A stretch of DNA of 64,000 nucleotides from Pleurocapsales cyanobacterium LEGE 10410 (GCA_015207195.1 JADEXJ010000010.1:1-64000); one strand, 5' to 3'. Shown: positions 19,181 to 28,419, counted from the stretch's first letter. Program-made: numbers and translations. The notes: generated by a model from the sequence alone, not told the origin.

Positions 19181-20611
19181 CTAATCTTTCTGCTGCTTGT
19201 ATAGTTCTTTGAACTTCCGCTGCTGTTGCTTATGATCGACGATTGGCTGGGGGTAACCGTAACTTTCTCTTTCTTCTGGGGGGATTTTGCCCGTTACTAA
19301 GTATTCTGTATCCATCGAGCTTATTTCCGATACCCATTGACGAATATATTCGCCATCGCGATCGTATTTGGCAGCCTGGGAAGCGGGATTGAAAATACGT
19401 AGGGGTTTGGGATCCATCCCGCTAGAAGCACTCCACTGCCAACCACCATTATTAGCTGACAAATCTCCATCGTAGAGTTTTTGCATGAAGTATTTTTCGC
19501 CCCAACGCCAGTCGATAATTAGATCTTTGGTTAAAAAGCTGGCAACAATCATCCGACAGCGGTTGTGCATCCAGCCAGTTTCGTTTAGCTGTCGCATTGC
19601 TGCATCGACGATAGGATAACCCGTTTTTCCTTCACACCATGCCTGAAATTTGGCTTCGTCGTTTTCCCAAGGAAAGTCTTTTAATTCGTCGCGGTAAGAA
19701 CCTTCTGCTAGTTCGGGGTAGAAAAACATACAGTGTTGATAAAATTCTCGCCAGGCTAGTTCTTTTTGCCAAGTTATTACTCCTTCTTTGGCTTCATCGC
19801 TACGACAATCATCCAAAACATCTAGAGTTGCCTGCCACACGGTACGAATGCCGATCGCCCCAAACTTGAGGGCAGCACTTAACTGAGATGTACCATCTAG
19901 ATCGGGAAAATTACGATCTTCGTCGTAACTATAAATAGCGCGATCGCAAAACTCTTCTAGCTTGTCTTTAGCTGCGGTTTCCCCTGGCGATGTTAACAAA
20001 GGAGTGTCCCATTCATAACCTAAATCTTTGGCAGAAGGTAGAGCGATCGCCCCTGCTTTCTCCGCCGTTTTGGTTTCCGACTTGGATAAACCTGCTAACT
20101 TATCGATCTCTTGAGTGACACCTGGTTTATCTTGCTGACTCCAGCTACGCCAAAACGGAGTATAAACCTTGTAAGGTGAATCGGAAGACTTGGTTAGAAT
20201 ATCTCCTGGGGCGTGCAATAGCTGATCCCAAAAGTTTTTTACCCCGATACCTTGTTCTTTTAGGGCATCGCTGACGGCGCGATCGCGTTTTTTGGCATAG
20301 GGTTCGACATCCAGATTCCAGAAGACTGCTTTTGCCTCAAGTGCTGCTGCAAGCTGAGAAATGGCTGTTTCGGGTTTACCTTGAATAATTAGCAGTTGAC
20401 TGCCTAACTTTTGATAATTTTTTTGTAACTCAGACAAACAGCCAATCATGTAGGTAACTCTGGCTGGTGCAATATCATCTCCGTCGAGAATACCAGGGTC
20501 TAAACAAAACAAACCGACTAGCTTAGAAGTCTGTTGGGTTGCTGCTGACAGTCCCAGGTTATCGGAAATTCGTAAATCGCGACGATGCCAAAAAAGTATT
20601 AAATCGGACAT
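19181..20611 (-). CDS. phrA: Deoxyribodipyrimidine photolyase (class I CPD photolyase)
   Basis: Light-driven repair enzyme for cyclobutane pyrimidine dimers in DNA. The N-terminal antenna domain begins LILFWHRRDLRISDN; the C-terminal FAD domain has WQKELAWREFYQH, GYPIVDAAMRQLNETGWMHNRCRM and WQWSASSGMDPKPLRIFNP, with the conserved FAD- and DNA-contacting residues. At 476 aa it matches the cyanobacterial 8-HDF-type photolyases. It is transcribed alone. Confidence 0.95.
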   Translation of the reverse strand: MSDLILFWHRRDLRISDNLGLSAATQQTSKLVGLFCLDPGILDGDDIAPARVTYMIGCLSELQKNYQKLGSQLLIIQGKPETAISQLAAALEAKAVFWNLDVEPYAKKRDRAVSDALKEQGIGVKNFWDQLLHAPGDILTKSSDSPYKVYTPFWRSWSQQDKPGVTQEIDKLAGLSKSETKTAEKAGAIALPSAKDLGYEWDTPLLTSPGETAAKDKLEEFCDRAIYSYDEDRNFPDLDGTSQLSAALKFGAIGIRTVWQATLDVLDDCRSDEAKEGVITWQKELAWREFYQHCMFFYPELAEGSYRDELKDFPWENDEAKFQAWCEGKTGYPIVDAAMRQLNETGWMHNRCRMIVASFLTKDLIIDWRWGEKYFMQKLYDGDLSANNGGWQWSASSGMDPKPLRIFNPASQAAKYDRDGEYIRQWVSEISSMDTEYLVTGKIPPEERESYGYPQPIVDHKQQQRKFKELYKQQKD

Positions 20612-20718
20612 GAGTTATTAGATGCTTTTCCGTTGTTTATCTTAGCGTTTTTTTAGTTCAGATGAACTTATTTAGATCTGTCTGATACCATCATCTCGCA
20701 GCGGTTTGTTGTTTCCAA

Positions 20719-20746
20719 CAACTAACAACTAACAACTAACAACCAA
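20719..20746 (+). repeat. Heptanucleotide tandem repeat (CAACTAA)x3 + CAACCAA
   Basis: Four 7 bp units in the gap between the divergent photolyase and SpoIIM-like genes. Short tandemly repeated heptamers (STRR) are known from cyanobacterial intergenic DNA; related CAACTAA-type units occur at 32422-32449. Confidence 0.85.
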
Positions 20747-20847
20747 CAACGTCACCATCCCTAAAGGGATACACTTCGCTATATGCGGTGGCTCCCCTAA
20801 CAACTAACTACTTCTGCTATAACTGACTTAGTTTTAAGCAAAACGTT

Positions 20848-21825
20848 ATGAATGTTCAACGGTGGATTGCCAGAAGAGAACCAAATTGGAAGCGTTTGGA
20901 TGAGTTGCTACAGCAAGCAGAGAAGAAAGGAATTAAATCTCTCGCTGCCAAGGAAATAAAAGATTTAGCCAGCCTCTATCGTTCGGTTTCGGCAGATTTA
21001 GCCAGGGCGCGTACCAACAAAGTCGGCAGTATGCTGACTCAAGACTTACAAAAGCTAACTTCTCGCGGTTACAATCAAATTTATCAGGGTTCGCAACGTC
21101 AAGAATGGCAACAGGTTAAAGAGTTTTACCTTTGGGGATTTCCTAGAGTAGTTCGAGAAAGTTGGAAATATATTGCGATCGCCACAGGAATCTTTTTTCT
21201 CATGGCACTGATTGCCTGGTGGTATGCTTGGCGCGACCCCGTATTTGTTGCGATCACCGTCCCCGAACATATAATCCAAATCGTAGAAGAAGACGGAGAA
21301 CTCTGGATGGGTTCAATTGTCGGAATCGAACCGTTAGCCTCAAGTAGTATTACCATCAATAATCTTTCGGTTTCTTTTGGCGCGATCGCAGGGGGAATTA
21401 CCGCAGGACTCTATACCATCTTTATTATGGGATTAAATGGTTTATCAATTGGCGCGATCGCTACTTTAGTAGGAAAAAATAATTTGGCTTATCCCTTCTG
21501 GGCATTTGTCTTTCCTCACGGTTCGTTGGAACTTCCCGCTATTTTTCTAGCTGGCGGTGCGGGTTTACTAATTGGTAAAGCGATGATCTTTCCAGGTAAG
21601 TATCGACGACTCGATGCTCTAAAATTAAACAGCATCAAAGCAGCACAACTTCTATTTGGGATTATCCCGATGTTGATTATCGCAGGAACTATTGAAGGTT
21701 TCTTTTCTCCTAGTCCCGTAATTCCTAATATAATTAAGTACTTAGTAGGAACGGGTTTGTTTTGTCTGCTGGTTTTATATTGCTCTCGCGATCGAGAAAT
21801 AGGGAGTAGAAATATCGGTGATTAA
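20848..21825 (+). CDS. SpoIIM/DUF95 family membrane protein
   Basis: The cytoplasmic N-terminal third starts MNVQRWIARREPNWKRLDELL, the typical beginning of stage II sporulation protein M-like proteins of non-sporulating bacteria. Five or six hydrophobic helices follow, including NNLSVSFGAIAGGITAGLYTI and FPHGSLELPAIFLAGGAGLLIG. The family is linked elsewhere with RDD, MoxR and DUF58 genes, none of which is adjacent here. The molecular role in cyanobacteria is unknown. The downstream gene overlaps it by 8 bp. Confidence 0.88.
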   Translation: MNVQRWIARREPNWKRLDELLQQAEKKGIKSLAAKEIKDLASLYRSVSADLARARTNKVGSMLTQDLQKLTSRGYNQIYQGSQRQEWQQVKEFYLWGFPRVVRESWKYIAIATGIFFLMALIAWWYAWRDPVFVAITVPEHIIQIVEEDGELWMGSIVGIEPLASSSITINNLSVSFGAIAGGITAGLYTIFIMGLNGLSIGAIATLVGKNNLAYPFWAFVFPHGSLELPAIFLAGGAGLLIGKAMIFPGKYRRLDALKLNSIKAAQLLFGIIPMLIIAGTIEGFFSPSPVIPNIIKYLVGTGLFCLLVLYCSRDREIGSRNIGD

Positions 21826-22531
21826 TCGGCATTGTTTTCCATATTGGGTCGCTATGGCGATCGCTCTAAGCTTGCAGTTAAAAATCGGGGCGCAGGTCGA
21901 GTCCCCTACAGAAGCCCTACCCGACAATTTTCCAGAGCGTTTAGTTTCAGAATGGGAAAATGCAGTACTAACTCGTGTTTTTTCCTCAAATACAGAAATT
22001 GACACAATTAGATTTAGTCCCGATGGCAAAGTAATAGCGACGGTGGATGCTAATGTGGGAGAACCAAAACCAACTAATCAGATTCAACTATGGCAACTAG
22101 ATGAAGCACCAGCTTGGCTAAATACTCTTGATGGTCATGCCAACAATATTGCCCAGCTAACAAAACTACCAAATACCAGAGCAAACTACCGCTCTATTCC
22201 TATTACCGAATACTGGGGCGATCGCTCCTCACCCATCGGTCAAGATCCCATAGCGATCGCTTTATCTGCATTGGGCTTAAAGGATCGAGAGTCAGAAGTC
22301 GAAACCAAACAAGAAGTCGAACTAGACTATCCTTGCGACAACCTAGCGACTGTAACGATTACTCAAACTAATCTACTGGATGATTCCGTAGCAGATATTC
22401 GTTATTTAGTTGAACTTGCTCCCTATGGTGATGAAGCTGCCGAACAATGGCAAGTAATTTGGGCTGGACAACAGTTTAGATGTCGGATCAATCGCGGTCA
22501 TCAAGACTGGGGTAAGGATTTATGTCAATAA
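21818..22531 (+). CDS. Exported hypothetical protein with one WD40-like blade
   Basis: GTG start overlapping the SpoIIM-like gene by 8 bp, implying translational coupling. The N terminus is hydrophobic (WVAMAIALSLQLKIGAQ), a likely signal peptide. Residues 55-110 hold a single WD40-type blade (IDTIRFSPDGKVIATVD...IQLWQL...LDGH); one blade cannot close a propeller. The C-terminal half, with YPCDNLATVTITQTNLLDDSVADIRYL, resembles no family I know. Either a remnant of a larger WD40 protein or a lineage-specific fusion. Confidence 0.65.
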   Translation: MINRHCFPYWVAMAIALSLQLKIGAQVESPTEALPDNFPERLVSEWENAVLTRVFSSNTEIDTIRFSPDGKVIATVDANVGEPKPTNQIQLWQLDEAPAWLNTLDGHANNIAQLTKLPNTRANYRSIPITEYWGDRSSPIGQDPIAIALSALGLKDRESEVETKQEVELDYPCDNLATVTITQTNLLDDSVADIRYLVELAPYGDEAAEQWQVIWAGQQFRCRINRGHQDWGKDLCQ

Positions 22532-22561
22532 TAGATAAACTGCTCGCTAAATTAAGACACT

Positions 22562-22831
22562 ATGCCTAAATACATTATCTGGGGAAGTTACTGCGACAAT
22601 GCCCTAGAAAAACGCACTCCCTATCGTCAAGCCCACTTGGATGGTCTGGCAAAGCAACAAGAACGGGGAATATTAATTACTTTAGGACCGACTAAAGACA
22701 ATACCAAGGTTTTTGGGATCTATCAAGCCGAAGCAGAAGACCATGTTCGCCAGCTCATCGAATCCGATCCCTACTGGCAAAACGTCATTTGGACTGAATA
22801 TGAAGTTAAAGAATGGATTCAAGCTTTTTGA
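22562..22831 (+). CDS. YciI-like family protein
   Basis: Small ferredoxin-fold protein (89 aa). It begins PKYIIWGSYCDNALEKRTPYR and contains the YciI hallmark His-Asp/Gly pattern HLDGLAKQQERGILITLGP. YciI-like proteins are assumed to be small enzymes or dehydrochlorinase-related; the substrate is unknown. It starts 30 bp after the preceding gene in the same direction. Confidence 0.85.
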   Translation: MPKYIIWGSYCDNALEKRTPYRQAHLDGLAKQQERGILITLGPTKDNTKVFGIYQAEAEDHVRQLIESDPYWQNVIWTEYEVKEWIQAF

Positions 22832-22958
22832 ATGTAGTTCCCAGATTAAGTTGATTCAAACAAATTGATGTTTGTGCGATCGCCTATGACTATGGTATTT
22901 TTGTTCTAAACAGCAAGTCGCTCTTGCCCTAGTGCAGTCGTTTTTGAAAAGAAATCCC

Positions 22959-23417
22959 ATGACTTTTAATCAATTATTCGCTCTAGCCAATCTTTATATT
23001 TTGCCATTTTGGACAATTATGATTTTGTTCCCTAAATGGAACGTTACCAAAAAAGTGATGGGTTCTTATTTGCCCTTTTTACCCTTAATCGGTGCGTATA
23101 TTTATTATCTAATAGTTACCACCGCAGCCGATCCCGATGCTGCTGCTGCTTTAGCCAATCCTCAGCTGACAGATATCGCTCGCTTTTTTGGTGAAGAAGG
23201 TGCTGCGGGTGCAGGATGGATGCACTTTCTAGTGATGGATTTGTTTGTTGGGAGATGGATTTATTGGCAAGGACAAGAAAAGCAGGTCTGGACGATTCAT
23301 TCTTTGATATTGTGCCTGTTTTTTGGTCCTGTAGGCTTACTTTCCCATATTATTACTGCTGCGGTATTTAATAAAACCGACGAGGTGTCAGATAAAACTA
23401 ATGCTGCGGTTTCTTAA
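22959..23417 (+). CDS. ABA4-like (DUF4281) membrane protein
   Basis: Four predicted membrane helices with the family features FALANLYILPFWTIMILFP, DPDAAAALANPQLTDIARFFGEE (split by position) and WMHFLVMDLFVGRWIYW. Plant ABA4 is needed for neoxanthin synthesis; cyanobacterial homologues are of uncertain role, perhaps in carotenoid handling. The ATG at 22959 is preferred over an in-frame GTG at 22932. Its stop codon overlaps that of the convergent downstream gene. Confidence 0.85.
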   Translation: MTFNQLFALANLYILPFWTIMILFPKWNVTKKVMGSYLPFLPLIGAYIYYLIVTTAADPDAAAALANPQLTDIARFFGEEGAAGAGWMHFLVMDLFVGRWIYWQGQEKQVWTIHSLILCLFFGPVGLLSHIITAAVFNKTDEVSDKTNAAVS

Positions 23418-23980
23418 GTAAATAGGTAAAAGCGAAAGTAGCCAAGTAAATAAAACAGATCGATCGCAATCACAATTCCCTTTGTCCAGGGTGAATCAAG
23501 CAAACTGATTACTATTGGATTAACTGCTAAGACTAAAGCCATCTCGACTAAGGAGACAATTTTGCCGTGATGGTTGATATCCCAATAGGAAAAGGGACTG
23601 ATAAAACGATAATTACTCAAAGGGAAAAAGTGACGGTGAGCATCATCGTTATGTACTGGCAAATCTAACAGGGAATGAAATACCATACTGACACATAAGA
23701 TGATTCCTAGCTTCCAGTCTAGATAGTAGAAAACAACTGCACCAATCAAAGCCAGAGGAATCGAATGAAATAGGGCGACAATATTTTGCCACAAAGGTTC
23801 GTAATAAGCCTCTGACCAAATTTTACCTTCGGGCATTTTATAAAAATGTTTGGCAACGAAGTAAAAAATAAAGATCGGAACATCGGGAAGCATTGCCCCG
23901 ATAGCGATCGCGCCAAGATTTTGCGGAGCAACATTTCCTAGCAAAGCTAAATTGAGAATATAATGTCCAGGTGTATTCAC
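23414..23980 (-). CDS. Predicted membrane-bound metal-dependent hydrolase-like protein
   Basis: 188 aa membrane protein starting from GTG. It has MNTPGHYILNLALLG, GAMLPDVPIF, FHSLLDLPVHNDDAHRHFFPLSNYR (shown by segments) and several helices, the His/Asp layout of the YdjM/DUF457-like group that is predicted to be a metal-dependent hydrolase in the membrane. Function unknown. Convergent with, and overlapping by a few bases, the ABA4-like gene. Confidence 0.75.
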   Translation of the reverse strand: MNTPGHYILNLALLGNVAPQNLGAIAIGAMLPDVPIFIFYFVAKHFYKMPEGKIWSEAYYEPLWQNIVALFHSIPLALIGAVVFYYLDWKLGIILCVSMVFHSLLDLPVHNDDAHRHFFPLSNYRFISPFSYWDINHHGKIVSLVEMALVLAVNPIVISLLDSPWTKGIVIAIDLFYLLGYFRFYLFT

Positions 23981-24173
23981 TGACTAAACCTCATAAAAAT
24001 CTCTTGAGTACCTCCACCTTATTAAACCTTCTTATTTCTAAGATGGTCGTATCTACCAAAATTTTTTCTGACTTGGTTGATGAATAAAGATTAAAAATAA
24101 GCACAATCTTAAAAGCGAGTAGCCGTAAAACCTTAAGTTAGAACAATAGTGATCGGCAAACTTGAGGAATAGG

Positions 24174-25475
24174 ATGCAACACCAAGACGATACCGCTTCT
24201 TTACTATCTGATGCGAGTAAAAGATTAGATCGAGCTTTAAAATACGTCAATATATCGGAAGATGCGATCGCTCGTTTACAGCATCCCAAGACAAGCCTGA
24301 GCGTTTCTATACCTGTAAGGATGGATGATGGCAGGCTAAAAGTATTTTCTGGCTATCGTGTACGTTACGAGGACACCAGAGGTGCGGGAAAAGGGGGTGT
24401 TCGCTATCATCCTCATGTCAGTCTAGATGAGGTGCAGTCACTAGCTTTTTGGATGACTTTTAAATGTGCTTTATTAGATTTACCCTTTGGTGGTGCTAAG
24501 GGAGGTATTACCGTTAATCCCAAAGAATTGTCTAAGGCAGAGTTGGAAAGATTGAGTCGCGGTTATATAGATGCGATCGCCGATGCTATTGGGATAGATG
24601 TTGATATTCTTGCTCCCGATGTCTATACTAATGCAACGGTTATGGGTTGGATGATGGATCAATACAGCATTATTCAGCGCAAGTTATGTCGAGGAGTAGT
24701 AACAGGCAAGCCTTTAGAGTTAGGAGGTAGTAAAGGCAGAGATACGGCGACGGCAACGGGGGCATTTATTGTAATTCAAACTATGTTACCTAAATTCAAG
24801 CTGACCCCTTCAGAAACTACTGTCGCGGTTCAGGGTTTTGGTAATGCAGGTTCTGCCATAGCAGCATTATTGGCACAGGCGGGATACAAAGTAGTTGCTG
24901 TCAGCGATTCTCAGGGCGGTATTTATGCACCTCAAGGTTTGGATATTGCCAGCGTTAAAGAACACAAAGATCAGAGTCGCGAAATGAAAGCTGTATATTG
25001 TCAGGATACTGTATGCAGTATTGTGGAACACCAGACTATTACTAATCAAGAATTGCTAGCTTTGGATGTAGATATCCTAATTCCCGCAGCCCTAGAAAAT
25101 CAAATAACTAAAGACAACGGAGCGAATGTTAAAGCTAAGTATATCTTTGAAGTAGCTAACGGTCCAGTTAGCTCGGATGCCGATGAAATTCTCAACTCAA
25201 AAGGTGTTTATATCTTTCCCGATATTCTGGTTAATGCTGGAGGCGTTACCGTGAGCTATTTTGAGTGGGTACAAAATCGTAGCGGTTGGTACTGGACATT
25301 AGAAGAAGTCAATCAACGTTTGAAAATGAAAATGCGCCAAGAGGCAGAAGAAACCTGGAACATCAGTCAGGAATTCTCAATAAGTCTCCGTACCGCAGCC
25401 TATGTTCATGCTCTCAATCGCTTGGGAACTGCTTTGGATGCTAAAGGAACAAGAAATTATTTTGTTAAGAGTTGA
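24174..25475 (+). CDS. gdhA: Glu/Leu/Phe/Val-type dehydrogenase (probable glutamate dehydrogenase)
   Basis: NAD(P)-dependent amino-acid dehydrogenase interconverting an amino acid (probably glutamate) and its 2-oxo acid plus ammonium. Substrate domain motif GAGKGGVRYHP and catalytic-Lys motif LPFGGAKGGI; Rossmann motif VAVQGFGNAGSAIA. C-terminal FPDILVNAGGVTVSYFEWVQN is typical. The ATG at 24174 follows a GAGG-containing ribosome-binding site; a TTG at 24162 is the alternative. About 433 aa, family length. A HIP1-built terminator follows. Confidence 0.92.
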   Translation: MQHQDDTASLLSDASKRLDRALKYVNISEDAIARLQHPKTSLSVSIPVRMDDGRLKVFSGYRVRYEDTRGAGKGGVRYHPHVSLDEVQSLAFWMTFKCALLDLPFGGAKGGITVNPKELSKAELERLSRGYIDAIADAIGIDVDILAPDVYTNATVMGWMMDQYSIIQRKLCRGVVTGKPLELGGSKGRDTATATGAFIVIQTMLPKFKLTPSETTVAVQGFGNAGSAIAALLAQAGYKVVAVSDSQGGIYAPQGLDIASVKEHKDQSREMKAVYCQDTVCSIVEHQTITNQELLALDVDILIPAALENQITKDNGANVKAKYIFEVANGPVSSDADEILNSKGVYIFPDILVNAGGVTVSYFEWVQNRSGWYWTLEEVNQRLKMKMRQEAEETWNISQEFSISLRTAAYVHALNRLGTALDAKGTRNYFVKS

Positions 25476-25503
25476 CAATCTCATGATCTGAATTACCAAC
25501 TGA

Positions 25504-25545
25504 AAAGCGATCGCCCTATAAACTAAGGCGATCGCTTTATTTTTT
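25504..25545 (+). terminator. Terminator after gdhA, stem made of HIP1 palindromes
   Basis: AAAGCGATCGCC (25504-25515) pairs fully with GGCGATCGCTTT (25527-25538) around an 11 nt loop, followed by ATTTTTT. Each arm contains a whole HIP1 octamer. Four T also follow on the minus strand, so it may serve the convergent desaturase gene as well. Confidence 0.9.
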
Positions 25546-25562
25546 ATAATGTAAGTTGTTTG

Positions 25563-26408
25563 TTAAGACACTATTTTCTTAGCCAATCCCAAACTTTGCA
25601 ATACTCGAATTGCTCCCCAAGTAGCGTCTATTTCCCACCAACGTTGCCCTGCTTTGGCAACACGAGGATTAAAGTGGTGGTTGTTGTGCCAACCTTCACC
25701 ATAAGCGAGTAAACCTACCCACCAGAGGTTTAGAGAACCATCTTCACACTCAAAGTTTTTGTAACCCCAAAAGTGTGTCGCGCTGTTGACAAACCAGGTA
25801 CAGTGCCACAAAGTTACCGCTCTAACAAAAACGCCGTAGACAACCCAAGACCAACCGCCCAAAGCATACAAAGCCAGACCCAAAATAATCTGCAACAGAA
25901 TAAAATTGCTGTTTAACCAGCGATAGTAAGGATCTCGATCAACTCGGAGTGCGTATTTCTTATATTGGTCGTAGTTGAAATATTTATCCTGCTTATACAT
26001 CAACCAACCCATGTGACTCCACCAAAAGCCTCTTTTCGCCGAGTATGGGTCTTTATCATTATTTTCAGTATGGGCATGGTGCAGATTATGTCCCGCTACC
26101 CAGAAAATAGGACCACCCTGTATTGCCAGTGCGCCACAGGTAACCAAGATTCTTTCCAGCCATTTGGGTACTTCTAAACTACGATGAGTTAGGATGCGAT
26201 GGTATGCCAAGCAGATCCCGATACTACCAGTTAGCCAGTGAAGGAAAACTGCTACACCTAAACCAGACCAGGAAAAAAACCAAGGTGCTGCCAACAGTGC
26301 TATCACATGAAAAGAACCAAAGAAAACAATATTAACCCAGTCAAGTTTTAACTTTTCTTCTGGTTGAGTCGATGGCTGTACCTTGGGAGCAATTAATTGC
26401 TGTGTCAT
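25563..26408 (-). CDS. desC: Acyl-lipid delta-9 desaturase (DesC type)
   Basis: Membrane di-iron desaturase that introduces the first double bond into C16/C18 acyl chains of membrane lipids. All three His boxes are present: HRILTHRS, HNLHHAH and HNNHH. Four hydrophobic segments and the 281 aa length fit cyanobacterial DesC. It diverges from an unusual TetR-type gene with a palindrome in the shared gap, so lipid- or stress-responsive control by that regulator is possible. Confidence 0.92.
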   Translation of the reverse strand: MTQQLIAPKVQPSTQPEEKLKLDWVNIVFFGSFHVIALLAAPWFFSWSGLGVAVFLHWLTGSIGICLAYHRILTHRSLEVPKWLERILVTCGALAIQGGPIFWVAGHNLHHAHTENNDKDPYSAKRGFWWSHMGWLMYKQDKYFNYDQYKKYALRVDRDPYYRWLNSNFILLQIILGLALYALGGWSWVVYGVFVRAVTLWHCTWFVNSATHFWGYKNFECEDGSLNLWWVGLLAYGEGWHNNHHFNPRVAKAGQRWWEIDATWGAIRVLQSLGLAKKIVS

Positions 26409-26752
26409 TGTTAAATTCGTCCTAAAAATGTTGTAAAGTCATAGATTGCTTGAACCTGGGGAATTGCGCCCTAGCATAGCCTAGAAGATTCTCGCTAATA
26501 CAGTCTCAAATAACTTTTGCAAGTGACGCTTACATTTCTCAGTCTAACAATTTTTGATTTTTGGTGCAAGCGGTACTTACATTATTTTTAGATTAGCTTA
26601 AACTTTGAGCTGCCAAAGAAGTTTATCTATCTAAAATAGATACAAAGTAAGATTGATCAAATCAGGATAGATGATAATGAGGCTTTGCTGATTCTGATCT
26701 GTCCATAGTTGTTTAGCATTACTGAGTTTGCCCGAATATCGACCTAATCTTT
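26409..26752. other. Intergenic region between divergent desC and tetR-type genes
   Basis: This 344 bp stretch carries the promoters for both genes. It contains the 15 bp palindrome listed separately; no ORF or RNA gene was seen. Confidence 0.6.
26628..26642. promoter_or_regulatory. 15 bp palindrome, candidate TetR-type operator
   Basis: TATCTA-AAA-TAGATA is a perfect 6-3-6 dyad 111 bp before the tetR-type start. Size and position suit an autoregulatory TetR operator, but an A+T-rich palindrome could also arise by chance. Confidence 0.4.
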
Positions 26753-27976
26753 ATGTCTAGTCCCCGAAAGTCTACTAAAGCACGACTAATAGAAGCTGCC
26801 TTAGATTTATTTGCCGAAAGAGGCGTTACGGAAACTACTACCAAAGCCGTCGCAGAACGCGCCCAGGTGAACGAAGTTACCCTGTTTCGCAACTTTGGCA
26901 ACAAGTACCGCTTGCTTTTAGCAGTAATTGAAGATTCGGCAGTATTTGCTAAATTGGTTCATGCTCTGATAGAACAAGCTAATGGCAAAGACAATGTAGC
27001 AGAATTCTTGCAGGAATATGCTAGGGAAAGCTTGCGTACTTTAGACAAAGCACCAGATTTAGTTCGTTCGATTGTGGGAGAAGCAGGCAATTATCCGATA
27101 GAAAATCGGATAGCATTGGGTAAAGGTTTGAGTGAAGCCAATCGTTATGTGGCTGAGTACTTAGAAGAAGCGATCGCCACAGAAAATCTAGAAAGCAATT
27201 TGACTGGCGAACAGATAGTCAACTTGCTCAATTTTTTGCTCTTGGGTTATTTTGTGGTTGAATCGAGTACCGAAGGCTATAACTATTGGGAAGAACAAGA
27301 CCTTTTTTTAGACAGTATAGTTAGCTTATTTTTACAGGGGGCTTTTACCTCATCTAGCCCCAAGATTGCCGAAACTAGCATTGTCAAGGTGAAAACCGAA
27401 GAAATAGCCGATCTGCCTGCTAGTTTAGTGCGATCGCTATTCCGCAAGGCAAAAAAAACGGGCAAGCAAGAATATGCTTTAATCTATGTCCTATTTGGTG
27501 CTGGCTTATCCGCCTCAGAAGTCTTACACCTACAGCGATCGCATTCGGTAGTAGAACCACAGCAACATATTTTACAGGTTAATTATGGTGTAGAGCGACA
27601 AGTACCCCTCAATCACTGGGTAATGGGCTATCGTTATGGAACGACTAGCATCAATCCTTTGATTCAGTGGCTCAAGAGTCGTAAAGATGAGCAGTCGGCA
27701 ATTTTTATTAACGATGCAGGCAAAGCAATTACAGAAGCCGAACTACAAACAATTTGGCAAAATCTAACCGCAGATCTATTAACTCCTCAAGGAAAAGTTC
27801 CCACCATCAATCGGGCAAGACAAACCTGGTGTGTCGAGATGTTGATGCGAGGAATAGAATTAGAGGACTTAAGTATTCTTAGCGGGATGGATATCAAGCA
27901 TCTACGGCAATATGCCCAAAGAGCGAGAAATAAAGCAGCATTAGAATCGGCAGCAAGGCTGGACAAGAAAACTTAA
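26753..27976 (+). CDS. TetR-type regulator fused to a degenerate tyrosine-recombinase-like domain
   Basis: Residues 1-60 are a TetR HTH (ARLIEAALDLFAERG; TTKAVAERAQVNEVTLFRNF), followed by a TetR ligand/dimer region to about 200. Residues 215-400 resemble the catalytic domain of a phage-type integrase: LYVLFGAGLSASEVLHLQ-like entry (first Arg replaced by Ser), then INRARQTWCVEMLMRGIELEDLS corresponding to HxLRHTFAT..., and LRQYAQRARN at the Tyr box. The second Arg and the Tyr survive, but the first Arg and the His residues do not, so recombination is unlikely. At 407 aa it is about twice normal TetR length. It diverges from desC, a likely target. Confidence 0.8.
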   Translation: MSSPRKSTKARLIEAALDLFAERGVTETTTKAVAERAQVNEVTLFRNFGNKYRLLLAVIEDSAVFAKLVHALIEQANGKDNVAEFLQEYARESLRTLDKAPDLVRSIVGEAGNYPIENRIALGKGLSEANRYVAEYLEEAIATENLESNLTGEQIVNLLNFLLLGYFVVESSTEGYNYWEEQDLFLDSIVSLFLQGAFTSSSPKIAETSIVKVKTEEIADLPASLVRSLFRKAKKTGKQEYALIYVLFGAGLSASEVLHLQRSHSVVEPQQHILQVNYGVERQVPLNHWVMGYRYGTTSINPLIQWLKSRKDEQSAIFINDAGKAITEAELQTIWQNLTADLLTPQGKVPTINRARQTWCVEMLMRGIELEDLSILSGMDIKHLRQYAQRARNKAALESAARLDKKT

Positions 27977-28033
27977 AGAGTCAAAAGCAAAAGTTACATG
28001 ACCTTAACAGCTTTTAACTAAAAGCTCAAACTA

Positions 28034-28387
28034 TTACATAGCTATGATGATACTGGCTAAGATAATCAAGGCGATCGCCATGATTCCTCGATGGCGATAT
28101 AACCAATTCTTAATTCCCATCCAGCCTAGTTGATTAGCAGGTGGCTCTTCTGCCACCAAAGGCAGAGAAGCATCGTGAAACATAGTACAGCTTTTGGCAT
28201 AGGGACGTTGAGGAAAATTACAGGTATCATCCAAATGATAGGTACAGCGATCGCACAGCCAAGAATCCCCTGCTGACTGATACAGGGGTATACCAGGATG
28301 ACCAAAAGCTTTTAAAGGATTATTACAGTAAGGACAAGTTACTGCCTGTGAATCTACAGGCTGTTTGCATTTGGGGCAGCTAGGCAT
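28034..28387 (-). CDS. Zinc-ribbon membrane protein
   Basis: 117 aa. Two CxxC pairs (CPKCKQPV and CPYCNNPL) form an N-terminal zinc ribbon; a second cluster (WLCDRCTYHLDDTCNFPQRP, CTMFH) may bind another metal. One C-terminal membrane helix (GIMAIALIILASIIIAM). Common in cyanobacteria, function unknown. Convergent with the tetR-type gene; a small AGCTTTT/AAAAGCT hairpin at 28009-28026 lies between them. Confidence 0.8.
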   Translation of the reverse strand: MPSCPKCKQPVDSQAVTCPYCNNPLKAFGHPGIPLYQSAGDSWLCDRCTYHLDDTCNFPQRPYAKSCTMFHDASLPLVAEEPPANQLGWMGIKNWLYRHRGIMAIALIILASIIIAM

Positions 28388-28419
28388 TATTTAAATCGAG
28401 GATGAGAAGAGATGGCTAG

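Noticed and set aside
20761-20805. Possible small RNA in the photolyase-SpoIIM gap
   Set aside because: The GGGATACACTTCGC-type sequence shows no stable extended structure and no promoter or terminator.
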